Positions 37,606 to 49,658 of a DNA stretch of 64,000 nt are shown piece after piece. Under the pieces are notes generated by a model. The model did no database searches. It saw only the letters and a program-made list of their open reading frames with translations, and was not told where the DNA came from. Each line of letters opens with the position of its first letter. Position 1 is the stretch's first letter. This DNA comes from Plutella xylostella (Eukaryota > Arthropoda > Insecta > Lepidoptera > Plutellidae), in the NCBI RefSeq assembly GCF_932276165.1, contig NC_063999.1:4714501-4778500 (forward strand), in the 5' to 3' direction. The translations under genes were made by a program, and so were the position numbers.

Positions 37606-40202
37606 ATTATGTAGTCTGAGCCTATCTGAAACCTAGTTAAACATTGTGAGATGTGTTTATTATCGCATGGTGGAGAGAAATCCAACTGTGACCCATAAGC
37701 TACTGATGAGTATATCAGTAGATAAATATTTGAATCTATAAATTTATAATGCATAGATTTCTAGGTAGTAGATATACTAAAAAGAAAGGTATAAGTATAC
37801 ATAAGACTTAAGTACTTCCTTATTATTCCTGACTTGTCAGAAAGTTATGGAAGGTATGTACCTATTCATATAGGTAGGTATTATACATATGGATACACAC
37901 AGTGCCTCTTCGAAAGCAATAGGTACTTATAAGTAATTATTAATCAAAATCTTGTTATTGTCAAGGCAATATTTTTAACATACACTAGCCGAATGGATGG
38001 AACCAGTGAAATACTTTGCAACAATATTTAAAAGCTGTAAAATGTAGAATATCGATCCAGGCCGCTGGGGCTCAGGTCAGCACATGCTGACTAGGGTATG
38101 TAATTCTGGACTGACCTCAGAAATGCAGCAGCCGACCCTGGAGCCTCGTGGACCTGCTCAGTCAGCCCCGTACGACGACACGACCTGCAACACCTGGCGC
38201 GGCATCTAGTCCTTGGAACGAGGAGTGGTGCTTGAAGGGATGATAATTTTACTAAATATCTCAGCCTCATCAGCTACTGGAAAAGATTAGATGAAGGCTG
38301 TGACACTGGCGGATAACTAAGTATTCAGTTTTTCAAAACACGATGCAGGTCACCATATTCATATTCTAGATTGACAAGTAACACACAGTCTAATTTTGTA
38401 TTCTAACTAACTCGGCGGTTAACGAGTTCCTGTGCAGTCCTACTAGGAAGGAAAGTTATTTTATAAGCCTTTGCACCGATTTTGTGGGCTACTATCATTC
38501 TGTATCATCATGGTGTGAATATTATGAGCTCTGGCAGCATTCCTTGGTAGATGACATCAATTAATAAAGATTGATTAACACAACAATAACAATTATAATA
38601 GTTGATAAATGAAACCCGGCTAACATGTCTTAACTGGGTAAGTAAATGATCAGTCATGCCACCAGGATAAGTAAAATGTTCAGTACTTCATATGAAAAAC
38701 ATTAACAAGGTCACCTTTAGGTATGTTCGTCAACACTAAGGGTAGGTCCCGGCCAAAACCTTAATTTAGGCTTCGCCTTGTTGCAACTTCAAAGGTACGT
38801 AAGTAGGTACACTAGGTACCTACTTACATTGTTGTAGGTTAAATTTTAAAACCATTAAGTCAACCAAGACAACACAAAATAAAATAGCTCGATTAAATAA
38901 AGATGGTACGTAAAGATGTTAGTTGTACCTGATCAGACCTGATGCAACGACAGCCAACATAGACTCTCTAATCTGTGGAAGTAACAATCATGGTAGCGGG
39001 AACATGGACAGTTGGACGAGCCACCTCGAGCCTGACTTATCAATCAGAACTGACAGTTCGCCAACAGCAGATAGCTTGCGGCTATCTATAGGTAAACTTA
39101 GGTAGTAAGCTATACCAAAGAAAAAGTCCTTGGACATCGATATGACAGTGGAACGGTGAATAACTATGACATTCTTCAAAACATAAAGGCTTGTTGCTGA
39201 TACCCAGCTAAGGAAGGTTACCTACTTCAGCGACCTGATATTGCATTCTGAAAGAACTGCGAAGAGTTATGACTAATAATTATTACTTATTTTGAAAGTT
39301 TTCAGCAAACTCTAATAAATCAAGCAGCTACCACGACGCCACGTCACCACTGCCCGGTTATAACTCTGTACTAGCTTAGTAGATATATATACCAGAGAGC
39401 TCCAATCAGATGCGAGTACAAACATTTTACTTGGTAACTAGTTACGTAACTAACTGAAAGATCCATAAAAAAGTTGAGGATTACTCAAAATGGAATTGTG
39501 AAAACGGCACGTCTGCACCAGTCAGTCTAAGAAGTTTCAGCAGATACAGTGTTGAAAAATAGTAATGAAACGTTTGCGCCAGAATCGAATTAAAAATACA
39601 TTTTAATTGAGAAGCCGTTTAGGCATGAATAGGTACTTTCATCCTTTGAATTGTGCTCCAAATGATGAATTCATAGAAATTTAATGACGACTGCCATTGT
39701 TTATTATCTAGCCCAGTAATTTGAGTAAGGCTGCGGCTACACGTGATGTGATACACAGTACACAGTAGGTATATGCATGTTCCCAGAATAGTGGAAGTTA
39801 TAATTTTACCAAAAGGTAGTCGTCTCGTGCAAGAGCACCGTTACTCGATTTATTCGATACACAACTATATAGTAGACAGCTGCTGCGTAGGAGGTTCACG
39901 CATTTTTCAACAAAGAGCTCGGATACACACTCACAATCCACTGGGACATAAGGAAGACAGCTAATGTGGTGCCACTCAGAAACCGCGATGACACTCTGAT
40001 CATGATCACCCGACAGTAGGATCATAATAAGTTCGGTAACTTGAGAAGCGGTATGGTATAGCAACAGCGACTTTCACGAAATCAGGAATTAGCTCAGTGC
40101 TTTTAGGTTGAACACTCGCCGGTGGGATTCACTTTGCTCACAGCCGAGAAAAGAAAAGACTCAAAGCTGGAATCTGCCGATGTGTCATGACACTTAAAGA
40201 TA

Positions 40203-40355
40203 GTGTCTGGGGGGTCACTTTATATGACGAAAAACGAACTTTCAGTGCACTGCGGCGCGAGCCGCTCTATCTCTTTGTATGTATTAAACGTGCCGATTGA
40301 ACGACAGCTCTCGTTCGTTCGTTTCTCATCAGTATAGAGTAACGCTCCTGTACTT
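40203..40355 (-). repeat. Dispersed repeat, copy 2
   Basis: Inverse of the family at 17050-17215: ACGAACGAACGAGAGCTGTC and the GTTTTTCGTCATAT..AGTGACC end are shared. Confidence 0.6.
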
Positions 40356-40375
40356 ACCGTGCGTCACCATTCCCA

Positions 40376-40570
40376 TGAGCAGTCCAATGATCTTTAGGCA
40401 GTTTAGAACAAAAGCTGCATTAGACAGTTTCTTCAGAAGAGACATCGAAATAAAAAAAAAAATAAAAAATTGATTGCACAACTATCCCCAGGAGCAGTCT
40501 ACAGGTCACTTTGGGCAGTTCAGAAGAAAGCTGCTTTAACAGGATACCTCAGCGGAGGCATCAAATTGAA
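40376..40570 (+). repeat. Diverged tandem duplication, period 116 bp
   Basis: GAGCAGTC...GGCAGTTYAGAA.AAAGCTGC...CAG..G occurs at 40376 and 40492 with many substitutions. Confidence 0.6.
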
Positions 40571-40911
40571 GTGCTATAACACTTTTAGAAGCGGTGCACG
40601 TTACCCGATTTGTCGTCCTCCATGCCGATGTGGCTACGGCGACTGCAGGTGGTTACTCAGGCTTCGTTGGTGTGCCCTTGTATGGCTAACATGACCAACC
40701 TTGGCAGTAAACGTTCGTCTGCATATGCCAAAATCACTGATGAATAGCGCACGTTACTCGATACCTTCTAGATAAGTCACTCATAATGATGGCTGATGAC
40801 GATGATGACCGTGCTAGCAATAGTGCAGGCGTTTCCGCTGAGCATAAAATCTCTTCTCAGACAGGGGGCGTTTGGATCTGGCAACCAGAACAGGAGTGCC
40901 AGGTGTGCGCA

Positions 40912-41331
40912 GCGATGCAGGTGGAACAACACAGCCACCAGGGCAGGAGTGCATGGCTGGGTCTATGCAGCGATGCAGGTAGCACAAACCGGTGGCCAGG
41001 GCCAGGACCGGGTGTACACTGCGATGCAGGTGGCACAAAACGGTGGCCAGGGCCAGGACCGGGTGTACAGCCGCCAGGGCAGGAGTACATGGCTGGGTCT
41101 ATGCAGCGATGCAGGTACCACAAACCGGTGGCCAGGGCCAGGACCGGGTGTACGCTGCGATGCAGGTGGCACGAGACGGCGGCCAGCGCAGGAGCACAGG
41201 GCCGGGTGTATGCTGCGATGCAGGTGGCACGAACCGGTGGCCAGGGCAGGAGCGCAGGGCCGGGTGTACGCTGCGATGCAGGTGCCACGAGACGGCGGCC
41301 AGCGCGGGAGCACAGGGCCGGGTGCAGGTTA
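40912..41331 (+). repeat. GC-rich minisatellite, 51/58-bp units
   Basis: GCGATGCAGGT starts units at 40912, 40970, 41021, 41106, 41157, 41215 and 41273. Spacings are 58, 51, 85, 51, 58 and 58 bp. Units share GGTGGCCAGGGC(CA)GGA and GGGCCGGGTGTA. Because 51 is a multiple of three and 58 is not, phase shifts from unit to unit, and long shadow frames open in every frame on both strands. I regard those frames as non-coding. Confidence 0.85.
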
Positions 41332-42039
41332 CACGAAACTTCAATTTCACCGAATCGGCCTGCCTACCCTCAGCGGGTAGGTACCGGCGGATCACATTAC
41401 TCGCCGCACATGCCACAATGTCCCAACATACTGAAACTCGGAGCCACGTGCTTCCTGTAAAAAAATCCTATGATGGTCCTGGAAAGCTCCTGTTTGTAAA
41501 GCCTTACATAAGCTATAATCAAGTGCATTATTGTAATAGCAAAGTTTTTATCAACTGTTTTCTAAAAATATTAGAAATTGAGGGTAGAAAAATATATTTT
41601 TATAATTTTTTCCTGTATAAAATTAACATATGCTTTACTAAAAGCGGTCATTAATGTAAGTATCTAGCTCAAGCGCCACTAGTAGGACCGGAATATGTGA
41701 TCAATCATCACCACGACTATTGAATCGGACCCTACTGCGTGGGATAAAAACCCCAAGCGCCGGAGCATTATGACCAGTGGCTGAGCTTTTAAAAGCAGTA
41801 AATAATAGCATTTTACTCACGGCTTATCAACTCAAACCTTCGTTGCGAAATCCTCAGCAATGGCTGCGTGCGCAGCAGCCGGCAGGCCCCACGCCGCCTG
41901 GTCCGCATCACGCTACAGCTCCCGGCAGCGAGGACTCCGCAAATTCAATATTATATTTTTCCCCGTCGGAGCGAAGCCGACGAGAACCGTGGCTACATTG
42001 AGCCATTTTGCCGAAGTGTTCACTTCAAAAATCAAAAAC

Positions 42040-42213
42040 CAACTGAGGCGCGCGGGCGACTCACTCTATTTATATAGGCACCCGCACCTTGCAAACTAAA
42101 GGTGGAGAGAAAAATGGACTTTATTTAACTGTCACTGTGACCCTTATGATGCCGAACACGGAGAAAGTCGAAACGCCATATCTCACAATGTTTAACTAGG
42201 TTTCAGATAGGCT
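42040..42213 (-). promoter_or_regulatory. Promoter-like module, right copy (TATA + Inr)
   Basis: Minus-strand TATATAAATAG (42076-42066) and TCAGTT (42046-42041), 174 bp identical to the inverse of 37350-37523. It points into the 37607-42225 interior. TATA plus TCAGT spacing resembles LTR or strong arthropod promoters. Confidence 0.55.
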
Positions 42214-42227
42214 CAGACTACATAATA

Positions 42228-42977
42228 AAGCTTCAGTCTTGGTAGAGGCTTGTCCAGTGTCCACCAATGGACTATTAACTAGCCGTGTGTTAGTTTTGGT
42301 ATAAAATATATTATACCTACCTAAACTTATACTTTCTCATTGATAAAATTTTATAAAAAGGTTAAGTGATCGGCCTTTTAATCGGTGTGCCTGCATTGAT
42401 GATAATCAATTATTGAATAGCTTCCAATTAGCCACACTGTGGAGTCGACATTTGACACGTAAATTTTCTATGGATTCTTCTTCATCCATACAATGTCAAT
42501 TGAGCTTTAGGTAAGTATAGTAGCAAGCAATGTGATTACAGTGTATTAATGAATATTGTTTAGGTTCCTACTCAGCTAGCTTAGTTTTTGGACATCTCCA
42601 CTTTGGAACTTTTGTAACTGTTTCGTTGGCGATTACGAAACAAACTTCCTAAGTAAAATACGAATCATATTCTCTTAGAGGTGTTCCATAAACCCATATT
42701 ATTTATTTATAGTATAATAATAGGGAGTAGAAAATGATGTTGCATGCACGTCACTCCGTCACACACGGCTTAGTTCTTAAGCGACTACTTATTTAAAAGC
42801 GACTCGTAGATCTATGTATTCTTTTTCTGTATTGGAAAAAGTAAGTCTAGAATATTATAGTTAGTCTAGTACCTAAGTATCAAGGCAATATAATATAGTG
42901 TAGTAAGTTGAAAGGATACTTAAATGATCTCATCTCTTATATTTTTTAAGAACGGCAGAACATAACTACTACTTAAT
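42228..42977. other. Unannotated AT-rich sequence
   Basis: Nothing recognised. Confidence 0.4.
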
Positions 42978-43090
42978 TTTTTTTTTTTTTTTTTTTTTTT
43001 TTATGCAGCCTGTGTCGTGTCCCACTGCTGGGCAAAGGCCTCCTTATAAACTGACCACCGTTCCCGATCATGTGCTTCCTTCGGCCATTG
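42978..43090 (-). pseudogene. LINE 3' end with polyA tail
   Basis: The minus strand encodes AHDRERWSVYKEAFAQQWDT then TQAA-stop. This is the typical last peptide of the ORF2 family (DRERW..L..A..QQW). It is followed directly by an A run of about 25 (T run on plus, 42978-43002). Only about 100 bp were inserted. Confidence 0.8.
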
Positions 43091-43110
43091 AGGCAAAAAC
43101 CTACTTAAAT

Positions 43111-44250
43111 TATGTTTAAAAAATTTACTATGTCAGCTTATGCATTAGTAGAGATGAGGTTAAGTAGAATGTGTAAAAGTAAAAGATCTTGTTCACTATA
43201 ACGTTCAGGATATGACCTAGGCAAGTCTAGACAGTCGATGCTGCCAATAGATAAGTGGGAACTTATCTTTTCCGATTGATTGATTATAGTAGTAATGGGT
43301 AGTGTCGTGGTTTCCATCCTACATAGATAAAGATAAAGGTGTCCAGCACCACAAAACAAAAAAAAAATTCTTTGCAGTCTTCCACACAGAGTTTCATGGA
43401 CGGCCATCAGAGGCCCTTTGCTAAATAAAATTACTCTGCCTTCAGAAGGCTCTTTAAAATTGAGCATATAAGAAAATACGTCGAAACAAAAGGTTCATTT
43501 CGACGGTTCCGTGGTCAGTATAACATCATGTGGTTAAAATATAGGTTCTTAAACTAAACCAAACTTAACATTTATATTAACTTGACAAATAGGATATATG
43601 AATTATAAATGAGTTCCGTGATTTGCACAACCCATGTGCTACAAATCTATTAATTTGTTAGTTTAGACATTGCGAAACCTCACTCCGCTACACCTAACCG
43701 GACGATCGATTTCGACACCCGTGTAAAATAAACATTCGTTTTAATCAACGTAACGTCCTATAACCACGCATTATGCAAGTAATAAATAAGACTAATGTTT
43801 TACTACTCGTATGTGGTAAGTATAATTATTAGTTAAGTATACCTAGTTATTTCTTGTGACCTGAAGAAGATCGTTTTCTTGGAAAAACTATGTGTACCTT
43901 AGTACCTAAATAATAATTAACTTCAATGGTAACTTACGCGTTATTTGGTTTGGTTTTACTATTATTAAAAATATTTCGCACTTTTGCTTGGTTTCTTCGT
44001 ACGCACGAACGCTTCCACGATAATCGCTTACAAGAACAACGATGAGAGAGAAGTGACTATTGTACGACCGTGTACCTTACTACGTAACCTACAGTATAAG
44101 TAAGCATACCTACATAAATTATGTTTAAAATAATCTTATCCGGTTATCAGATTCGGTAGCAAAACACTGGAGGAAGTTATCTTAGTGCATTTACACGATA
44201 GAAGAAGAAGATCAGATTCGGTGCAGTCTTTTAATGTCAACTAGAAATAT
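43111..44250. other. Unannotated AT-rich sequence
   Basis: Nothing recognised; the minus frame at 43138-43467 shows no family features. Confidence 0.4.
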
Positions 44251-44252
44251 TC

Positions 44253-44340
44253 TTCATCATCAGCCAATAATCATCCACTGCTGGACATAGGCCTCTCCCA
44301 AGGAGCGCCACAACACTCGGTCCTCGGCCTTCCTCATCCA
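44253..44340 (-). repeat. LINE 3'-terminal fragment
   Basis: CATCATCAGCCAATAATCAT, then ACTGCTGGACATAGGCCTCT and CCCAAGGAGCGCCACAACAC, nearly the same as the tail at 10390-10450. Only the last 90 bp are present. Confidence 0.7.
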
Positions 44341-44753
44341 ACCACTATTCTTATTATTAACAAATCTAGTTATTGTGGCTGAAAGTTCCCCACTGCTCAC
44401 GAATTGCTTACTGTGTATATCATTTTACATTATAAATAAGATAAGAGCCCGTCTACCGTAAAGACAGTGGTTTCAGCTGAAAATACCACCGACCTTCTCC
44501 TATATTGGATGTTCTATTCTCTGGGGAATTCAATCAGACTAAATTGCTTCCTCTGACAAGACTAATCATTGCGAGAGCTGAGAAAAAGATACGGGTGTTT
44601 TGCGACTCGCGTGCGCTGTAGAGCCATCTTCATCAAGATATAAGATATTTCTACGTAAACATTTTAGATGGGCATTCGGAATACCTTTAGAAGTGATATA
44701 CTTAGGTAAATTGTTAGGCTGTGCGCGCACTGCGTTTTTTTGTAACAGGTCTA

Positions 44754-44874
44754 CAGGGGGTTGCAAAAAGGGTATACTAAGCCGAAAGAGGGTGACTCAG
44801 GGGGTCAAATGTTGTTCAGGATGACCCACTGAGTTACCCCATTTCGGCTTAGTATACCCTTTTTACAACACCTG
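44754..44874. mobile_element. 121-bp TA-flanked MITE, complete copy
   Basis: Left arm CAGGGGGTTGCAAAAAGGGT then ATACTAAGCCGAAA; the right arm is its complement ending ACACCTG. TA occurs at 44752-44753 and 44875-44876. Other pieces of the family occur at 33504-33554, 52054-52093, 60991-61023 and perhaps 45063-45082. Confidence 0.8.
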
Positions 44875-45082
44875 TATATTGTAACTATAGAGGTATAATG
44901 GCTGGGGGAGACTTCATAAAATGTTAACCTAATTTTCATTTTGCCGTTATAGCTTGTATATATATGTAGGTACTTATATGAAATTCTGTTTACTTTTTGT
45001 TAGGAACTAAAAAAGTTTGGTCATTCTAGGACTGTTTATTTCTATCAAAGGTCTTGTATTATACATGGTGTTGCAAAAAGGA

Positions 45083-45247
45083 AGAACACTCAATAAGCTT
45101 ATCTCCCCATATTACACTCATCACGTTACTTTACACTTTAGAAATTACTCTTAGTAATAATGCCGCCATTTGTTCCGTCTATGTTGTGCATATTCTATTG
45201 TATTTTTTGTGTTTGTGTGCAATAAAGAATTATCTATCTATCTATCT
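45083..45247 (+). repeat. LINE-like 3' tail ending in (TATC)n
   Basis: TTGTGTGCAATAAAGAATTA followed by four to five TATC units at about 45228-45247, the form of a retroposon 3' end. No coding part is attached. Confidence 0.5.
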
Positions 45248-46606
45248 TTACCTACTGATTGCGGATATTCTATTTCCTTGGCGATGAAACCGAAAATAAC
45301 ATCAATAAACAAACTATCAAAAAACACTGCAAAGCAAAGGAAAAGCTAAATAATTGCGCTGCGGCGAGCGGTGGGTTCTTCAGCGTTGTAAACATGCAAT
45401 TATCTGGTATTATCCAACCCGATTTTGATGAAAAACTTCACTATTATAATCGATTCACCGATGCTTTTACCATGAACATGAATCTATTAAGTACTTATCC
45501 TGAAGTAATTGAGTTTAGGAACTTACACATCATTACGGAAACATTTATTTATTAGGATAGCTATATAGTTATTCTGTAGATTATTACATTACAAAAGTAC
45601 AAGTTGATACAATCACAGATTCTGAAATACTTACTTAAATTCATCAACAAGTCACGGTAGTCGATCATGTAGATGTCAAAAATCATGAACTTATGAATTT
45701 CTTACAGAATCACAAGTAGAGTTCATGCCACGCAACGACTGAAGTCTTACGGCAAAACCGAGAACCAACCTGCTTTTCATATTCTGTAATTTATTTATAT
45801 GAGTACAACCGAAGAGTAAATAATACTACGTTGATCACAGCGCCGCGTCTATCGGCCTCCAGTGGTGGCGCGGACTCTATCACTCTTTTACTGCCTAACT
45901 TACCTAGATACTTCATCATAAATCAAATAAAAACATTTCAGCATCAGGTTCAGTAAACCAGAATACAATATGTCTGATTATTTAGTTATGGACAGGTGCA
46001 TCCGCTTTTTTATGGGCTATGGGTGTTTTCATCACTTGGAATTAAAGTTTATAAATTAATAAGTATAGAAACGAGTACGCTACTGAGTACTTACCTATCT
46101 CTATCTACGTATAGTAATCACATTCATGAATACAGTAGATTCTTCCTTTATGTACCTACGCATAAATATAATCGGCATCTTAAACATTAAAATCCAATGC
46201 TTTTGTATGATTGCCTGAGCCAAGACGTCTCTGCGACAATACAGATTTAATTTTCATGCAAATGCATGGCCATAGATTTATGCGTTAAGTATTTACCATA
46301 ATAATATGAAATACCAGCGAGACATAATAACATAAACTATCTTCTACCTACCCCACCACCAGTCTATGATGCTCCACTGCTCAACGTAAGTCTCTTCCAA
46401 GCTTTTGAGAGACCAAACTTATGGATTATATTATAATGAGTTTTATCCTATACACACAACATATAGTCAACTGGCTTTGTCAAACTAGCCAACATAACTC
46501 TTTGAAAGAATGAATAGGTGGTTTGTTAGTTTGACAAAGTATATTCGCTCCCAATTTCAGAATTATCAAGCTGTTTCAATATATTTTAACTAATAACTAA
46601 CCATAA
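45248..46606. other. Unannotated sequence; small inverted repeat at 46475-46539
   Basis: The 98-codon frame at 45259-45555 has no recognisable family. CTTTGTCAAACTA (46475-46487) and its complement (46527-46539) form a 65-bp inverted repeat. Confidence 0.4.
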
Positions 46607-46608
46607 TA

Positions 46609-47894
46609 TTAGGTCCTTACATATGAAATTGGCGTTTTGTCGTACTGGCCACTTTGATCTCAAATATTACCTTTATGGTTAGGAATTCCAAATTCAAATT
46701 CATACAGCTATTTACTCATGCATTTGTGTTTCAAACCCCCTAATTTAATTGTTTTTTCATCTTTTGTTTTTTTCTTTGTGTCACTCTGTTTACAAAATGG
46801 AAAACTTGAAATATCGCGTTATTTACGAGTATGAGTTCCACCGTGGCACCAGTGCTGCAGAAACGGCTCGAAGGATTAATGATGTGTATGGTGACGGTGT
46901 CGCAAAAGAAATCACAGTGCGTTTTTGGTTCCAACGTTTTCGTTCTGGAAATTTCGACCTGCAGAACAAGCCTCGTTGACGGCCGGAGACCAAAGTTGAT
47001 AATGAAGAATTGAAGGCTATTGTGGAAGCGGATCCATCGCAAACCACGTCCGAGTTAGCTGCAGGCTCCGGTGTTAGTGATAAAACTATTCTAATCCACT
47101 TGAAGCAAATTGAGAAGGTGAAAAAGCTTGAAAGGTGGGTACCTCATGAATTGAGTGAAGCAAACCGACAAACGCGCGTCGACTGCTGCGTTACGTTACT
47201 CAACCGGCACAATAATGAAGGAATTTTAAATCGAATCATTACCTGTGATGAAAAGTGGATCCTCTACGATAATCGGAAGCGCTCATCGCAATGGCTGAAC
47301 CCTGGCGAACCAGCCAAATCCTGCCCTAAGCGAAAATTGACTAAAAAAAAGTTGCTTGTAAGTGTTTGGTGGACTAGTGCCGGTGTCGTTCACTACAGCT
47401 TTCTTAAATCTGGCCAGACGATTACGGCAGATATCTATTGTCAGCAACTGCAAACCATGATGGAAAAGCTAGCTGCTAAACAACCGAGGCTGGTCAATCG
47501 CTCTAGGCCACTGCTGCTTCAGGACAACGCTAGACCACACACTGCACAACAGACGGCTACCAAATTAGAGGAGCTTCTATTAGAATGTCTTAGACATCCA
47601 CCGTACTCTCCGAACCTTGCTCCAACAGATTACCATTTTTTTCGCAATTTGGATAACTACTTGCAAGGAAAAAAATTCAACTCCGATGGGGCAGTCCAAA
47701 CCGCCTTCAAAGATTTTATTGATTCCCGCCCGAATGGTTTTTTTAGTAAGGGGATCAATGAACTACCTATGAGATGGCAAAAGTGCATACATAGCAATGG
47801 TACATACTTTGATTAATTTAATATATTTCATTTTAAAAAAAACGACTTTATGTTCCTTCTATAGAAAACGCCAATTTCATATGTAAGGACCTAA
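46609..47894 (+). mobile_element. mariner transposon, 1286 bp, near-intact
   Basis: TTAGGTCCTTACATATGAAA then TTGGCGTTTT (30 bp) at 46609 is repeated perfectly inverted at 47865-47894. TA flanks both ends (46607-46608, 47895-47896). Length and ends are typical of mariner. It carries a transposase frame broken by one stop. Confidence 0.95.
46797..47816 (+). pseudogene. mariner transposase, one in-frame stop
   Basis: The frame spans 340 codons from MENLKYRVIYEYEFHRGTSA to GTYFD. The N-terminal helix-turn-helix pair covers about residues 1-110 (...TARRINDVYGDGVAK..VRFWFQRFRSG). The linker carries WVPHEL. The DDE domain holds all three catalytic aspartates: ITCDEKWILYDN, LLLQDNARPHTAQ and NLAPTDYHFFRN, with 34 residues between the last two (DD34D). 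YSPNLAPTD corresponds to the YSPDLAPxD motif. A TGA at 46977-46979, just after NKPR, replaces the Gly of the family's GRP motif and separates the DNA-binding from the catalytic part. Family similarity is with the cecropia/Hsmar1-like group. The 16 residues upstream of the ATG (from 46749) are not part of the family. The copy cannot make full-length transposase unless the stop is read through. Confidence 0.93.
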
Positions 47895-47944
47895 TATTAT
47901 AATAAAGATAGTTATAATAGTTCACAGTGTCAAACGCAGTACCT

Positions 47945-49654
47945 GGGCCATTATTTTATTTTGGGTACAATTTGGCATACTTTTACAGATATTTTTTTCA
48001 AAAATAAACTTATTATTAATTAACCTTTCAATATTTATTTATGTTAATTAACATTTATATTATTCATTAAATACATTTGCAGCGATGTTTTCTTGCTATT
48101 TCTTAAAGTTATTGACGTTTAATCGAGGAACGATGAGAAAAAAATACTTCTGCGTTACTTTCATACAAAATTATGTTTTATTGTTAGGAACATATATTTT
48201 GGTTCGTAAACATATACCAGATAAAAAGTAAGAAAAAAAACATTAATCTAACAGTTTCAATTACAAAATATTCTCAGTTTTGTTATTCATTCTATAATAA
48301 AGTTTCCCACTGCGTTACCAATCAATAAGTTTTAATGCAATACTTTTCGAAAAAAGGACAAAATAATCATAATTTTTTGCTCAAAGTTTTAGAAATAGCT
48401 CTAAATAAGGTGAATTATAATTATTATATTTAGTTTAACATTCTTTCTAATATAGAGTAGCTAAAATGTTTGTGAATACTCTCAGGAAACGAGGGACAAA
48501 TAGATAACGCTGTGGTTAATTGGTAACACAGTGGTATCTCAATCACAATCTTTATACTTTCTTCAATTAAAACTAATCATAATGTGAAAAAAACTATCAA
48601 TCTAAAATTATCAGAACTATTTGTTTAATAACAAACATTAAAATCGCTGAAAATATAAGAACTTAATACTAAGAAATATTTCTCATTTTTTTTGCCTATA
48701 AAGCCGTTGTTTTTCAGTCGCTGTTTACGCCATTGAGTCTGAAATGTTATACCGTAACAATATAATATGCTCAAATGTTATATTTGTACCATAAATTGAG
48801 TAACAGATACCTGAAAACTATAAGAAAAACCCCTGAGTTACTATAGCTACAACTGCGTTACTGAAAAAGTAACGAAGTGTAGCGGTAACGCAGTTGTAAA
48901 ACAATAACCTATTTGAAGTTAGTACTTAAATGAATACACATACATGGGATATCAAAATGCCCTCATAATTGTTACTAATTATTACATATATTGCATGAAA
49001 TAAAATAATAAATATCTATAAAACTCACCGTATGTCGCCGGTAACTCAGTGGCGTCACAATAAATACACGCGCTTCTCTCCAGGACTCTCATCCGAAAGA
49101 CTTGGTCATTTTATCCGTCCCGCTCTCCTTCCTGCACTCCGATACAAATACACAGCCATTCAAATGATCTTAGGTGTAAGAAAGTGAAAAAAAGTTTATT
49201 TATGATTGAATTTCCTAGGGTAACCTAGTGTAGGTGTATTTTTGCTTAGGCTTGGGGACTCGGCCAGGAATATTAATTGTCCCATAATATGTTCATATAA
49301 AATCATGATTATTACCGTGAAGTAAAGTTTAAATAATGACATATTCGTTATAATATTCAAAAAAATTGTTTCCATTATAATTTTTTACACACGTTGTGCT
49401 TGTTTCATATGACTCGCTCCGAGGGACAGACAATTTTTGTATGAAAAACAATTGCGTTACCAAAAACAACAACAGAGTTACCGTAATTTGTAAATAAATA
49501 AAGTATTTTACATAAATTCATTATATTTTCTGTGACCGGTGTCTTATTTAATTGCTACAGACGGTAGCTATATTCCTGAATTTCATTATTTAATTTTTAA
49601 AAAATGTTTCTTTGTAGGGGACCGATAATGGTCCCTAAAATAAAATAATGGCCC
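47945..49654. mobile_element. Non-autonomous TIR element with GTAACGCAG motif array
   Basis: Ends are GGGCCATTATTTTATTTT and its complement (about 21 bp, one mismatch), flanked by ACCT at 47941-47944 and 49655-49658. The interior has GGTAACGCAGTTG-like words in both orientations. They lie near 48148, 48308, 48507, 48535, 48850-48895 (three), 49036, 49452 and 49475. No transposase frame. Confidence 0.75.
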
Positions 49655-49658
49655 ACCT

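Larger units (their letters stand above)
37607..42225. mobile_element. 4.6-kb compound element with about 46-bp TIRs
   Basis: TTATGTAGTCTGAGCCTATC continuing to TTGTGAGAT at 37607-37652 is repeated inverted at 42180-42225; TA flanks both ends (37605-37606, 42226-42227). The interior has no long protein frame of recognised family. It carries a dispersed repeat (40203-40355), a diverged tandem pair (40376-40570), a GC-rich minisatellite (40912-41331) and an inward-facing promoter module at the right end. On the minus strand, a GC-rich leader-like stretch (41860-42030) with the hairpin GTCGGAGCGAAGCCGAC follows that module. Confidence 0.55.

Noticed and set aside
40786..41654. Long frames of 194-224 codons over the minisatellite
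   Set aside because: Open in all frames on both strands because of the repeat; no non-repeat conserved part.
46749..46796. 16-residue N-terminal extension of the mariner transposase
   Set aside because: The family protein starts at the ATG at 46797; the upstream part is non-coding sequence between terminal repeat and gene.
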